Shown: piece by piece, positions 44,769-53,640 of the stretch
How positions within the stretch are numbered: position 1 is the stretch's first letter
How the letters are laid out: every line of letters begins with the position of its first letter
Assembly: GCA_902781895.1 (NCBI GenBank)
Contig: CACZLA010000018.1
Span: 1 to 62,505 of the forward strand
Source: an uncultured Lachnospiraceae bacterium
GTDB taxonomy: Bacteria > Bacillota > Clostridia > Lachnospirales > Lachnospiraceae
Reading direction: 5' to 3'
Length of the DNA: 62,505 nucleotides
The notes under the pieces: generated by a model
What the model saw: the letters and a program-made list of their open reading frames with translations, nothing else
Database searches by the model: none
What the model was told of the DNA's origin: nothing
Made by a program: the position numbers and the translations under genes

Positions 44769-45293
44769 TTGAAAAATCTTGAGGATTACATAGTAACCAT
44801 ACCTGATTTTCCGGAACCGGGAATAATGTTCAGAGATGTAATGGGGGTTCTGGATGACCCCGAAGGTCTGCAGATCGGAGTAGATTCACTGTATGATCTT
44901 CTGGAAGGTCTGGACTATGATGTTATAGCGGGAACCGAGGCGAGAGGTTTCCTTTTCGGAATGCCCCTTGCATATAAGGCAAAGAAAAGATTTGTTCCGG
45001 TAAGGAAGAAGGGAAAGCTTCCAAGAGAAACAGTAGAGAAAACATATGACCTTGAATACGGAACAGCGACTATAGAGATTCATAAGGATGCCATAAAGCC
45101 GGGAGATAAGGTTGTTATCGTAGATGATCTGATAGCTACTGGCGGAACCGTAAAAGCATCGGCAGAGCTTATAGAAGAGCTGGGAGGTGAAGTGGCAAGG
45201 ATTATTTTCCTTATTGAGCTTGAGGGATTAAATGGAAGAGCCCAGCTGGAAGGATATGATGTACAGACAGTTATAAAATATCCCGGAAAATAA
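44769..45293 (+). CDS. apt: Adenine phosphoribosyltransferase
   Basis: A 174-residue cytoplasmic purine salvage enzyme that joins adenine with PRPP to give AMP. It has IPDFPEPGIMFRDV at the N-terminus, GTEARGFLFGMPLA, VRKKGKLPRETVEKTYDLEY and the PRPP-binding loop VVIVDDLIATGGTVKA near residue 120. Length equals the family's. The start is TTG at 44769, as GAGAGGGAAC lies at the right distance and no ATG fits. It stands between recJ and relA, a typical order. Confidence 0.95.
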   Translation: MKNLEDYIVTIPDFPEPGIMFRDVMGVLDDPEGLQIGVDSLYDLLEGLDYDVIAGTEARGFLFGMPLAYKAKKRFVPVRKKGKLPRETVEKTYDLEYGTATIEIHKDAIKPGDKVVIVDDLIATGGTVKASAELIEELGGEVARIIFLIELEGLNGRAQLEGYDVQTVIKYPGK

Positions 45294-45330
45294 ATAACAG
45301 CGTAAATATTCAGGAAAGGAGGAGCAGGTT

Positions 45331-47685
45331 ATGGCAGAAAATAGTGATGTATTACTTGAAAGTATATTAAATGCGGATCAGGTTGATGAAAAAATGGCCA
45401 GGCAGGAAGAACGTAAACCCATCGTCAAGATCATAAATGAAAGTGCGAGAACAGGCGAGCTTGCGACTCCGGACGATTTTACGGATCCTAAAGAGCTGTA
45501 TGACTTTCTTCTTGAAAAGATCAAATTATATCATCCTTCAGATGATTTTTCATTAGTGGAGAAAGCCTACAAGATAGCAGATGAGGCACATGAGGGACAG
45601 CGAAGAAAATCGGGTGAACCATATATCATTCATCCCCTTTGTGTAGCAATAATACTTGCAGAGCTGGAAATGGACAAAGAGACCATAGTTGCAGGTCTGC
45701 TTCATGATGTTATAGAGGATACTGAGTACACAAAGGAGCAGATATCGGAAATGTTCTCTCCTGAGGTGGCACTTCTTGTTGATGGAGTAACAAAGCTGAC
45801 CCAGCTGAATCTCTCCCAGGACAAGATAGAGATTCAGGCTGAGAATCTTAGAAAGATGTTCCTTGCCATGGCAAAGGATATCAGAGTTATCATCATAAAG
45901 CTTGCCGACAGACTTCATAATCTCAGAACTCTTCAGTATCAGACTGCTGCAAAACAGATAGAAAAATCCAGAGAGACTATGGATATCTATGCACCTATAG
46001 CTCATCGTCTCGGTATTTCCCGTATACAGGTTGAGATGGATGATCTTTGTATGCAGTACCTTTATCCTGAAGTCTATGCTCAGCTCAGAGAAAGTATCGG
46101 AGAGAGACTTTCCGAAAGAGAAGATTTTATTGAGGATATGGTAAATGAGGTTACAGAATATATTCACGAGGCCGGTATACAGGCTGAGATTGAAGGACGT
46201 GTAAAACATATCTTCAGTATTTACAAAAAAATGAAAACTCAGGGTAAAACCCTTGATCAGATATATGATGTATTTGCACTTCGTATCAAGGTTGAAACAG
46301 TCAGAGACTGTTATGCGGCTCTGGGAATAATACATGAAAAATATAAGCCGATACCCGGCAGATTCAAGGACTATATAGCCATGCCGAAGGCAAACATGTA
46401 CCAGTCCCTTCATACGACACTGATAGGACATGGCGGTCGTCCATTCGAGATACAGATAAGAACCTATGACATGCATCGAACTGCCGAGTATGGTATCGCT
46501 GCTCACTGGAAATATAAAGAGGTGGGAAGCAAAAAGGTCTCTGAGAAAGAGCAGAGTAAGCTGATGTGGCTGAATGAGATCCTTGAGTGGCAGAATGATA
46601 CAAAGGATAACAGGGAATTTATAAATACAGTAAAGACCGATCTGGATATGTTCCAGGATCAGGTTTATTGCTTTACTCCTGCCGGTGATGTACTTACGCT
46701 TCCACGTGGTTCAAATACCATAGATTTTGCTTATGCTATTCATACTGCAGTGGGAAACCGTATGGTAGGAGCAAGGATTAACGGAAGACAGGTTCCTATA
46801 GAAACAAGGCTTCACTCCGGAGACAGAGTTGAGATAATAACCTCCGCGAATTCAAAGGGACCGAGCATGGACTGGCTGAACATAGTCAAAAGTGCGCAGG
46901 CTAAAACAAAGATAAATCAGTGGTTCAAACAGGAGCTGAAGGAAGAAAATATCCAGAAGGGTAAGGCTGCGGTAGAAAACTATTGTAAGACCAAAAATAT
47001 AGTTCTTTCAGACCTGATGAAGCCGGAATATGTGGCTGCAACACTGAAGAGATATAATTTCGGTGACTGGGATTCACTTATGGCTGCTGTAGGACATGGC
47101 GGTCTTAAGGAGGGACAGATAGTCAACAGGCTTCTTGAGGAACACAGACGTCTGAATGAAAAAACAATGACGGCTGAGGATATAACCGAAGAGATCAATC
47201 GTAAGAGTCGACATTTTGAAATGCCGAAGGGAAGTATACAGGTTCATGGTGTGCATGATGTGGCTGTTAGATTTTCCAAGTGCTGTTCACCTGTACCCGG
47301 TGATGAGATAGTCGGCTTTGTAACGAGAGGTCGAGGTATATCCATTCACAGAACCGACTGTGAGAATCTTCTCAGTATGAGTGAGAATGAAAGAGAAAGA
47401 CTGATAGAAGCTGAATGGGTTTCAGAGGGAAATGATCAGGAAGCTGAATTCGTTGCAGATATTAATGTATATGCCATGGACAGAAATGCCCTTATTCACG
47501 ACATAACCAAGGTCTTTATGGAGGCAGAGATACCTATCAGAAAGATCGAAGGACGTGTCAGCAAACAGGGCAAATCAACAGTTAATATTCAGTTTGGTAT
47601 TAAGTCTAAGGGTGAGATGAATACCCTTATTTCGAAGATTCGGAGTATCGAGGGGATAATCGATATAGAGCGAACACAAGGATAA
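45331..47685 (+). CDS. relA: Bifunctional (p)ppGpp synthetase/hydrolase
   Basis: A 784-residue long RSH protein that makes and breaks down the alarmone (p)ppGpp. The HD hydrolase domain (about 60-210) has SGEPYIIHPLCVA and LLHDVIEDTEYT with the metal-binding His-Asp. The synthetase domain (about 260-400) has KDYIAMPKANMYQSLHTT and EIQIRTYDMHRTAEYGIAAH. TGS (about 430-490) has VYCFTPAGDVLTLPRGS, then a zinc-finger-like segment SKCCSPVPGDEIVGF, and a C-terminal ACT domain. Both catalytic sites look complete. AAAGGAGG precedes the ATG. The last 59 bases overlap the end of the opposing yfhO gene. Confidence 0.97.
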   Translation: MAENSDVLLESILNADQVDEKMARQEERKPIVKIINESARTGELATPDDFTDPKELYDFLLEKIKLYHPSDDFSLVEKAYKIADEAHEGQRRKSGEPYIIHPLCVAIILAELEMDKETIVAGLLHDVIEDTEYTKEQISEMFSPEVALLVDGVTKLTQLNLSQDKIEIQAENLRKMFLAMAKDIRVIIIKLADRLHNLRTLQYQTAAKQIEKSRETMDIYAPIAHRLGISRIQVEMDDLCMQYLYPEVYAQLRESIGERLSEREDFIEDMVNEVTEYIHEAGIQAEIEGRVKHIFSIYKKMKTQGKTLDQIYDVFALRIKVETVRDCYAALGIIHEKYKPIPGRFKDYIAMPKANMYQSLHTTLIGHGGRPFEIQIRTYDMHRTAEYGIAAHWKYKEVGSKKVSEKEQSKLMWLNEILEWQNDTKDNREFINTVKTDLDMFQDQVYCFTPAGDVLTLPRGSNTIDFAYAIHTAVGNRMVGARINGRQVPIETRLHSGDRVEIITSANSKGPSMDWLNIVKSAQAKTKINQWFKQELKEENIQKGKAAVENYCKTKNIVLSDLMKPEYVAATLKRYNFGDWDSLMAAVGHGGLKEGQIVNRLLEEHRRLNEKTMTAEDITEEINRKSRHFEMPKGSIQVHGVHDVAVRFSKCCSPVPGDEIVGFVTRGRGISIHRTDCENLLSMSENERERLIEAEWVSEGNDQEAEFVADINVYAMDRNALIHDITKVFMEAEIPIRKIEGRVSKQGKSTVNIQFGIKSKGEMNTLISKIRSIEGIIDIERTQG

Positions 47686-50170
47686 TTAAAAGAGTAGCTA
47701 TACTCACTATTATGCCCGGTATTATGCCGGGCATATTGTATTTCATGCTCAGAGTGTGGTTCCCGGCTGAAACTCTGACACCGATACCTCCCATAAAGTT
47801 GGATTTATCAACTGACTTTCCGTCTATGGTGATATCCCATGAGTCGTAATACGGAAGTGATATATAAAGCATCCCGTCCTGAGCGGCATTTATACTTCCA
47901 GTTATTTTATTATCTTTATATTCCACATTTTCCAGTTTGCTTTCGGAAAGCTTCTCATGAAGCTCTGCGAGGGCATCTTTATTATATACAGCCACATAAG
48001 GATGGTTTTCTACTTCATTTAGCTCATCCTCCTTAAAACTGAAGGCGGCTGCTCTGTTCTCTCTGTTTATCTCCCCGATATAGAAGATTTCGGTTTTATT
48101 GGATGTATATAGATTTCCGTTTATATTATTACCTATCTGGAAGAATACATTTCTATAGTTGCTCCCGTCATAATCGTAAGCAGATGGTTCTATAGAGAAA
48201 TATGACAGATCTTCGTTTAACGGGGCATCAGAGACCTGGGGTTCACATGTTATGACCGTGTAAATATCCCCTGCGCCGAAGACTTTTGAAATGGCATTCT
48301 GATATTCAAAGGGGTCCTTGAAATCATCCTGCTTTATATTGTTTATATTGTCTATATACTCATCCGGGATTACAAAACCAAAGGAAATATAATTTGGATT
48401 CTCGGATATGACATAGTCGTTAAAGGTCTCGCTGTTGTCATATACGGAATATGGTGCGCTGTTTCCGATATCTGTTATATGATACTTCACGCCCATCATC
48501 ATATTTGCCAGAGGATTTCCTCCGTAGTAATTCATGTTATTTGCACCTGTGGACATATTATAATACTGCATTCTGTGCATCATATCAGCGGTGTAGTCGG
48601 ATGAGAAGTACGATAGAGTATTGATGTTGGTCAGCTGTCCCAGGTTGTGATATAGCTGGTGATCACCGACATACTCTGTCAGGTTATAGAATTTCTGCAT
48701 ATCAGGATATTTATCAGCTACTTCGTTGATTTTTTTTGCATCCGAAACTATCTCGGAGTTTCCGTCCAGCTGCTTGGGGAAGACAACGAGACAGTTTATG
48801 ATAAGCTCTATAGCCGTTACAAATACCATGGCCTTGAAAAAGCTTTTTGCATTAATTCCTACAACAATGCATCCCACTGCCGAAAGACTGTATAAAGCAA
48901 GAAGCACCGTTGAATATACGGCTGATCCCTTTGAGGATCCCACAAATACCATATATATAACCGAAAAGAAACACGACGGTATCAGAACACTGCACAGAAG
49001 CTGTTTGTTTGAAATGCTCTTTGCATTTATAAGTACATCGCAGAGCATGGTTATAAGCAGGAACACAAAGAATATGGCATATCTGTTTGGTACATTTGTC
49101 TGGAAATGGAATCCGTGAAGGATATAGTTCAGTAATCCCAGATTAAAGGATACAAACAGAATTAACAGAAGAGCGGTTCTTCTGATACGGCAGCTTAATT
49201 TCAGTTCTTTACACATGGCAAAAAGCGGAATAACAAAGAGCATGACAAGCCCCGCATATATAGCTGCCTGTCCTCTGTCAGAACTCACCGGCTCCATATT
49301 TCTAAGTGATCTGTAGCCGGAAAACATGTCCCAGATACTGTCAAACAGTCCGAGGGTTGAAGGTGCAGTGCTGTCTGTTTCAATATATGAGGATGAGCTG
49401 AGCAGCATATATGAAGGAATAAGATAAACTGCTGTAAGTCCGGCTGCAGCCAGAGAGCTTACTCCAAAGCGGACTGCCTTCCTCAGGAAATCCTTTACAT
49501 CTTCGAAATGCATTGTAAGGAAATAAAGTGCAAGGAATTCACATAGTATGAATGCAGGATATGCACCGTAGATAAACATCAGAACCATCATACATATGAA
49601 AAGAGACTTTTTGTTTTTATATACCAGCTGCTCCAGTCCGAGAATGATAAATGGGAGGTAGCATGCATACTTAAATGATTCGTAAGAAAACATTATCAGA
49701 TTGTATGTGCAAAGAGTATATATAAGACTGATGGGTAAAAGTCTCATATCCTTTTTTTCAAAACTGTTATCCGCTCTGTGACTGAGATAGAAAACGATGG
49801 AAACAGATGAAAGAATAAGATTCAGGAACATCGAAAATGTGTAGTCCAGCAGTGTGAGAGAACTGCCAAGGAAAAAGTACTTAATGATAAGCCATGGGTT
49901 CAGCAGATCATATATCCTGTAACCGAACATGTTTAAAAAACCACCTGAGCTGAAGGTGTTGTAATAAGGCAGACCATTTTTCTTAATCTCCGATATATTT
50001 TCCACATGTTTAGCATAGAGCTGTCCTATACCATCACCCTTGATGGCAGGCAGAGTGCCGAAGGGGTATCTTTCGGCAATCAGCAGACATATAAGAAAAA
50101 CAGCTGTTATGATCAGTACACTTAATAGGTATACTCTGTTTTCCGTGATCTTGTTTTTTATGTTCTTCAT
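47627..50170 (-). CDS. YfhO-family membrane protein
   Basis: An 847-residue polytopic membrane protein. It has about twelve hydrophobic segments over the first 550 residues, opening with LLSVLIITAVFLICLLIA and the family-type outer loop GDGIGQLYAKHVENI, then a long outer region and a final segment near the C-terminus (IPGIIVSIATLLIILVFALY). In Bacillus, YfhO acts in glycosylation of lipoteichoic acid, as a GT-C-type glycosyltransferase-like protein; the same role here is inference. A C-terminal beta-rich stretch (QDGMLYISLPYYDSWDITID) is typical of the family. It is the only large minus-strand gene between relA and the end and separates relA from the MBL/hemZ genes. RBS GGGAGA on the minus strand. 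Confidence 0.85.
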   Translation of the reverse strand: MKNIKNKITENRVYLLSVLIITAVFLICLLIAERYPFGTLPAIKGDGIGQLYAKHVENISEIKKNGLPYYNTFSSGGFLNMFGYRIYDLLNPWLIIKYFFLGSSLTLLDYTFSMFLNLILSSVSIVFYLSHRADNSFEKKDMRLLPISLIYTLCTYNLIMFSYESFKYACYLPFIILGLEQLVYKNKKSLFICMMVLMFIYGAYPAFILCEFLALYFLTMHFEDVKDFLRKAVRFGVSSLAAAGLTAVYLIPSYMLLSSSSYIETDSTAPSTLGLFDSIWDMFSGYRSLRNMEPVSSDRGQAAIYAGLVMLFVIPLFAMCKELKLSCRIRRTALLLILFVSFNLGLLNYILHGFHFQTNVPNRYAIFFVFLLITMLCDVLINAKSISNKQLLCSVLIPSCFFSVIYMVFVGSSKGSAVYSTVLLALYSLSAVGCIVVGINAKSFFKAMVFVTAIELIINCLVVFPKQLDGNSEIVSDAKKINEVADKYPDMQKFYNLTEYVGDHQLYHNLGQLTNINTLSYFSSDYTADMMHRMQYYNMSTGANNMNYYGGNPLANMMMGVKYHITDIGNSAPYSVYDNSETFNDYVISENPNYISFGFVIPDEYIDNINNIKQDDFKDPFEYQNAISKVFGAGDIYTVITCEPQVSDAPLNEDLSYFSIEPSAYDYDGSNYRNVFFQIGNNINGNLYTSNKTEIFYIGEINRENRAAAFSFKEDELNEVENHPYVAVYNKDALAELHEKLSESKLENVEYKDNKITGSINAAQDGMLYISLPYYDSWDITIDGKSVDKSNFMGGIGVRVSAGNHTLSMKYNMPGIIPGIIVSIATLLIILVFALYRLSPRYSESSK
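47711..47735. repeat. Palindrome inside the yfhO 3' end, 26 bases after relA
   Basis: The arms tatgcccgg and ccgggcata are exact. It lies just past the relA stop but within yfhO coding, giving MPGIIPGI on the minus strand. Lack of a T run makes it a weak terminator candidate, but it may stabilise the relA 3' end. Confidence 0.6.
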
Positions 50171-50413
50171 TTAACGGATATCTCCCCTGTAGGTTCGTGT
50201 TTTGAGTGTTAAGACACCTATGTCAGTATATCAAAAACAGGGGGGGAAATAAAGCCGCTTTTAGTGTTAAACGAAAATTTTATAATTTGTCCAAAGTGTA
50301 AAATATCTGTCAAAAATACTTGATTGATGTGGCGGATGATGATAAAATTTCTTTATCAAATTTTTCCGCAGTGGAGTGATTGCGGAACCTATAATAAGGA
50401 GGAGGTACAACAA

Positions 50414-52705
50414 ATGAAGAACAAGAAGTTATGGCGCTTCATAGCATTAATGCTATCATTTTTCGTAGCATTTGGTGTAATGAATGTGCCGAATTCGGCA
50501 GGCGTTGTTCATGCCGAAGGAGTAGAGTACTCCATATGGTCAAATGATATTAAGAGTAGCTATAATGCACCGGATTATCCTGACAAAAATCATGCGGCAG
50601 TAATTAGTTTTAAAATAACTCCCGCACTTGAAGAAGGAGCTACAGTTATGCTTAGTCATGCTGTAACCGGAGCTATGACATGGCAGTCGGAAATTGTTTC
50701 TACAAAAGCGGATTGTACAGTAGTCAGACTCCGTGGCTGGTATGGAAGCAGTTCTGCTTATGATTCATGGTATTACTTAGGCATTATGATTAAGGATGCT
50801 GATGGAAATACTGTTTTTGATGGAAATCTGAATGATGCTGAGATTTATATAACCAATCGTAGGATTTCTGTAACCTTAAACGGTAATGGTGGTAAGTATT
50901 ATAACTCTGACACATGGGAGTATGATCTGCCGACATATACAACTAAGATAAAAGAGGGTTACAGCCTTTCTTCAGCAATCAGATCAATACAGTGGCCGGA
51001 AGCAGATAAGAAGATACTGGATGGTTATAAAATAAGTGGTGACAGCAGCGGAAAGATATATACTGATAATTACGCTAAGAATTATTACAATCCGGATAAA
51101 TATGAAAGATTTTATAATTTTTATGTAGATAAGAATCTGACTCTGAACGCAGTATGGGTTGACGCAGTAAAGGTAACTCTTAATGCAGGAGAAGGATATT
51201 TCAGTAAGTGGGGCAGTGGCTCTTCTACAGAATATGCACGTGTTTATGATTATACAGTATGTAAAGGTGAAGAATTAGAGGTTAGCGATTTCTATATGAG
51301 CACACCGGTAACAGATACCAACAAGGCTTTCATGGGTTGGAGATGTTCTGCTGATGGAAAACTTTATGCGGCAGATAATATTCGCTATTATGTTCCGACT
51401 GCAAATACTACATTTACTGCTGAATATTGTTCAGCATATACTGTTAAATTTGCATCTAAGGAAGGTGGTATAGGTGGAGATCCTGATGTTAAGGAAACTT
51501 CTCAGACATATAAGCCTAATACATATGTTAACTCAAATAGAGGCAGCGCTTATGCAACCAGACCCGGATATATATTAAAGGGATGGAATGATGGAAGTAA
51601 AACTTATACATCAGAAGAACTTAATGAGTATAAGGTAACAGGAAATGTTACATTTAATGCAGTATGGACTAAAACAATTGATTCTACTGTAATTCTTCAT
51701 TCCAATTATCCTAAGAACTGGGGATATGCAGAGACAAAATATACCAGAACTCAGAGAGCAGATGATAATTATTCGAGTGGAATATATCTTTATTCAGATG
51801 AATTTAGAAATCCCGGAAAATATGCTATAGCCAGCTATCATACAAGTGATGGAACAAAGTATCCTTCTGGTACATATTTCATTCCTACAGCAAAAAAACA
51901 TGATCTGTATGCAGACTGGACAGAGTATAATATTTTCAAGATCAATATGCATTCAAACTATCCTTCAGGATGGGGTAAAGAACAGACAGTGCTTGAAAGA
52001 AATGCTTATTCATATAACTATTTCTATCCATCAAGCAATGCAAACAGCGAGACTATAAGGCTTAAGGGTAAAGAAGAGTATTATATCAGCTACTGGTTCT
52101 ATTATAACAGCAAGGGTGAGAAGGTTCAGGTTTCCAATAGATTCAAGCCTACAGGAAATATGGATCTCTATGCAAACTGGACAACAGATTTAAGTCATTC
52201 ACATACATGGGACAGCGGAAAGGTTCTTGAAGAAGCTACTTATGAGAAGGACGGACGCATACTTTATAAGTGTAAGATGTGTAGTGAGGAGCATATAGAC
52301 AGAATACCTAAGCTGGTTCACCAATATTCATCAGAGTGGAGAGACGGAAAGTGGTATAACGCTGATGGTACTCAGACTTATGCAGCAACAGGAAGCTGGA
52401 AGAGCGATGCATCAGGCTGGTGGTTCGAAGATTCATCAGGCTGGTATGCTAAGAATGAATGGGTAAAGATCGACGGTAAGTGGTACTTCTTCACTGACAG
52501 CGGTTATATGGATTACTCAGAGTATCGTGATGGATGCTGGCTCGGTTCTGACGGAGCTTGGGATGAAGCATACTCAGGTGGTCACTGGATGTCTGATTCA
52601 ACCGGATGGTGGTACACAGATAATGCAGGATGGTATCCTGTAAGTCAGTATGTATGGATCGACGGTGTTCAGTACTGGTTCGGTGCAAGCGGATATTGGG
52701 AGTAA
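50414..52705 (+). CDS. Secreted wall-binding protein with InlB-type repeats
   Basis: A 763-residue exported protein. The ATG at 50414 with AAGGAGGAGGT upstream is used; an in-frame ATG 90 bases earlier would put 30 charged residues before the signal peptide. The signal peptide covers about residues 1-30 (FIALMLSFFVAFGVM). The body contains at least four InlB B-repeat-like (Listeria/Bacteroides) modules, seen as VTLNGNGGKYYN, GYILKGWNDGSKTYTSEE and NVTFNAVW. The last 135 residues are aromatic wall-binding repeats (SGWWFEDSSGWYAKNEW, WYPVSQYVWIDGVQYWF). A CxxC pair sits in YKCKMCSEEH before them. It is very close in its C-terminus to the protein at 58845. No enzyme motif was found; an adhesion role is likely. 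Confidence 0.85.
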   Translation: MKNKKLWRFIALMLSFFVAFGVMNVPNSAGVVHAEGVEYSIWSNDIKSSYNAPDYPDKNHAAVISFKITPALEEGATVMLSHAVTGAMTWQSEIVSTKADCTVVRLRGWYGSSSAYDSWYYLGIMIKDADGNTVFDGNLNDAEIYITNRRISVTLNGNGGKYYNSDTWEYDLPTYTTKIKEGYSLSSAIRSIQWPEADKKILDGYKISGDSSGKIYTDNYAKNYYNPDKYERFYNFYVDKNLTLNAVWVDAVKVTLNAGEGYFSKWGSGSSTEYARVYDYTVCKGEELEVSDFYMSTPVTDTNKAFMGWRCSADGKLYAADNIRYYVPTANTTFTAEYCSAYTVKFASKEGGIGGDPDVKETSQTYKPNTYVNSNRGSAYATRPGYILKGWNDGSKTYTSEELNEYKVTGNVTFNAVWTKTIDSTVILHSNYPKNWGYAETKYTRTQRADDNYSSGIYLYSDEFRNPGKYAIASYHTSDGTKYPSGTYFIPTAKKHDLYADWTEYNIFKINMHSNYPSGWGKEQTVLERNAYSYNYFYPSSNANSETIRLKGKEEYYISYWFYYNSKGEKVQVSNRFKPTGNMDLYANWTTDLSHSHTWDSGKVLEEATYEKDGRILYKCKMCSEEHIDRIPKLVHQYSSEWRDGKWYNADGTQTYAATGSWKSDASGWWFEDSSGWYAKNEWVKIDGKWYFFTDSGYMDYSEYRDGCWLGSDGAWDEAYSGGHWMSDSTGWWYTDNAGWYPVSQYVWIDGVQYWFGASGYWE

Positions 52706-52753
52706 ATCCTTAGTGATTTCAGAGTAATATCCAAAACTGAAAAATGATTAATA

Positions 52754-52792
52754 AAGATGGCAATTTTGACTATGTCAAAATTGTCATCTTTT
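52754..52792 (+). terminator. Terminator after the InlB-repeat protein
   Basis: An 18-base stem (aaagatggcaattttgac with gtcaaaattgtcatcttt) has one G-T pair and a three-base loop, then T-rich sequence. Confidence 0.88.
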
Positions 52793-52847
52793 CATTTTGA
52801 TGGTAAAATAAGCGAGTGGAGTGAATGTACTTAATGACAAAAATGAC

Positions 52848-52879
52848 GTGTCATTCTGAGTGAAGCGAAGAATCTTATG
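52848..52879 (+). repeat. GTCATTCTGAG dispersed repeat, copy 3
   Basis: gtgtcattctgagtgaagcg, then aagaatcttatg, directly followed by the GAGGGGTG ribosome binding site of the MBL hydrolase gene. Confidence 0.8.
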
Positions 52880-52896
52880 TCAGAGGGGTGAATACT

Positions 52897-53526
52897 ATGT
52901 ATAAAATGAGTTCTGTAACTACCGGTCCGGTAGCGACAAATTGCTATACTATCATAAATGAAGATACTAATGAGGCCATCCTGATAGATGCATCAGGGGA
53001 TGAGAGAAGACTGCTTAGAAGTGTTAATGAGGCAGGGGCGAAGGTGGTGGCACTGCTGCTTACCCATGCTCATTTCGATCATATGGATGCGACTGAAAAA
53101 ATAAGGAAAGCATTTCCGGAAATAAAGGTTTATATCGGAGAAAATGATAAGCCTCTTCTGGAAAATCCATCCCTGAATCTTTCAATGGGATTTATGGGTG
53201 ATCCCATTTCCATCAGTCCTGACGAAACTTTGAAGGATGGGGAGGAAATTGAACTGATAGGGATAAAAATAAAATGCATTGAGGTTCCCGGACATACTGT
53301 GGGAGGTATGTGCTATTACATGCCGGAGCTCAGCTCGGTATTTGACGGGGATACGCTTTTTCACGGAAGTATCGGCAGGTCGGACTTCCCAACGGGAGAT
53401 GGAAATGCATTGATTGAGAATATTAAGAATAAGCTTTTTACTCTACCGGAAGAGACGAGAGTATTTCCGGGGCATGACTCGGAAACCACCATAGGATGGG
53501 AGAAAGCAAACAATATGTTTTTTTGA
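52897..53526 (+). CDS. MBL-fold metallo-hydrolase (GloB-like)
   Basis: A 209-residue cytoplasmic zinc hydrolase of the glyoxalase II-like group. It has the metal motif LTHAHFDHMDA near residue 57, GHTVGGMCYYMPE, FDGDTLFHGSIGRSDFP with the bridging Asp and the last ligand in FPGHDSETTIGWEK. The substrate is unknown; hydroxyacylglutathione-type thioesters are only one option. The ATG at 52897 with GAGGGGTG upstream is preferred to a GTG at 52888 lying inside that site. In many Firmicutes this gene stands between relA and hemZ, as here. Its stop is just within the structured repeat at 53525. Confidence 0.9.
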   Translation: MYKMSSVTTGPVATNCYTIINEDTNEAILIDASGDERRLLRSVNEAGAKVVALLLTHAHFDHMDATEKIRKAFPEIKVYIGENDKPLLENPSLNLSMGFMGDPISISPDETLKDGEEIELIGIKIKCIEVPGHTVGGMCYYMPELSSVFDGDTLFHGSIGRSDFPTGDGNALIENIKNKLFTLPEETRVFPGHDSETTIGWEKANNMFF

Positions 53527-53592
53527 TGACATAAGTGTCAAAGGTAAAAATGCGTTCCTGCTTGCAGGAAAAGCGTTTTGACCTTATGACAC
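53525..53592. repeat. Structured repeat, arm A copy
   Basis: gatgacataa (53525-53534), which matches the repeat family end, is followed by a 58-nt arm at 53535-53592 with gtgtca paired to tgacac and a tip cctgcttgcagg. It lacks arms B and C. It starts within the MBL gene's last codon. Confidence 0.8.
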
Positions 53593-53640
53593 ATATAAAG
53601 AGTCATCGAAGAATCATCTCCATATGATCAAGGAGGGTGT

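Noticed and set aside
47711-47735. Palindrome as relA terminator
   Set aside because: It has no T run and lies within coding sequence of yfhO; kept only as a hairpin.
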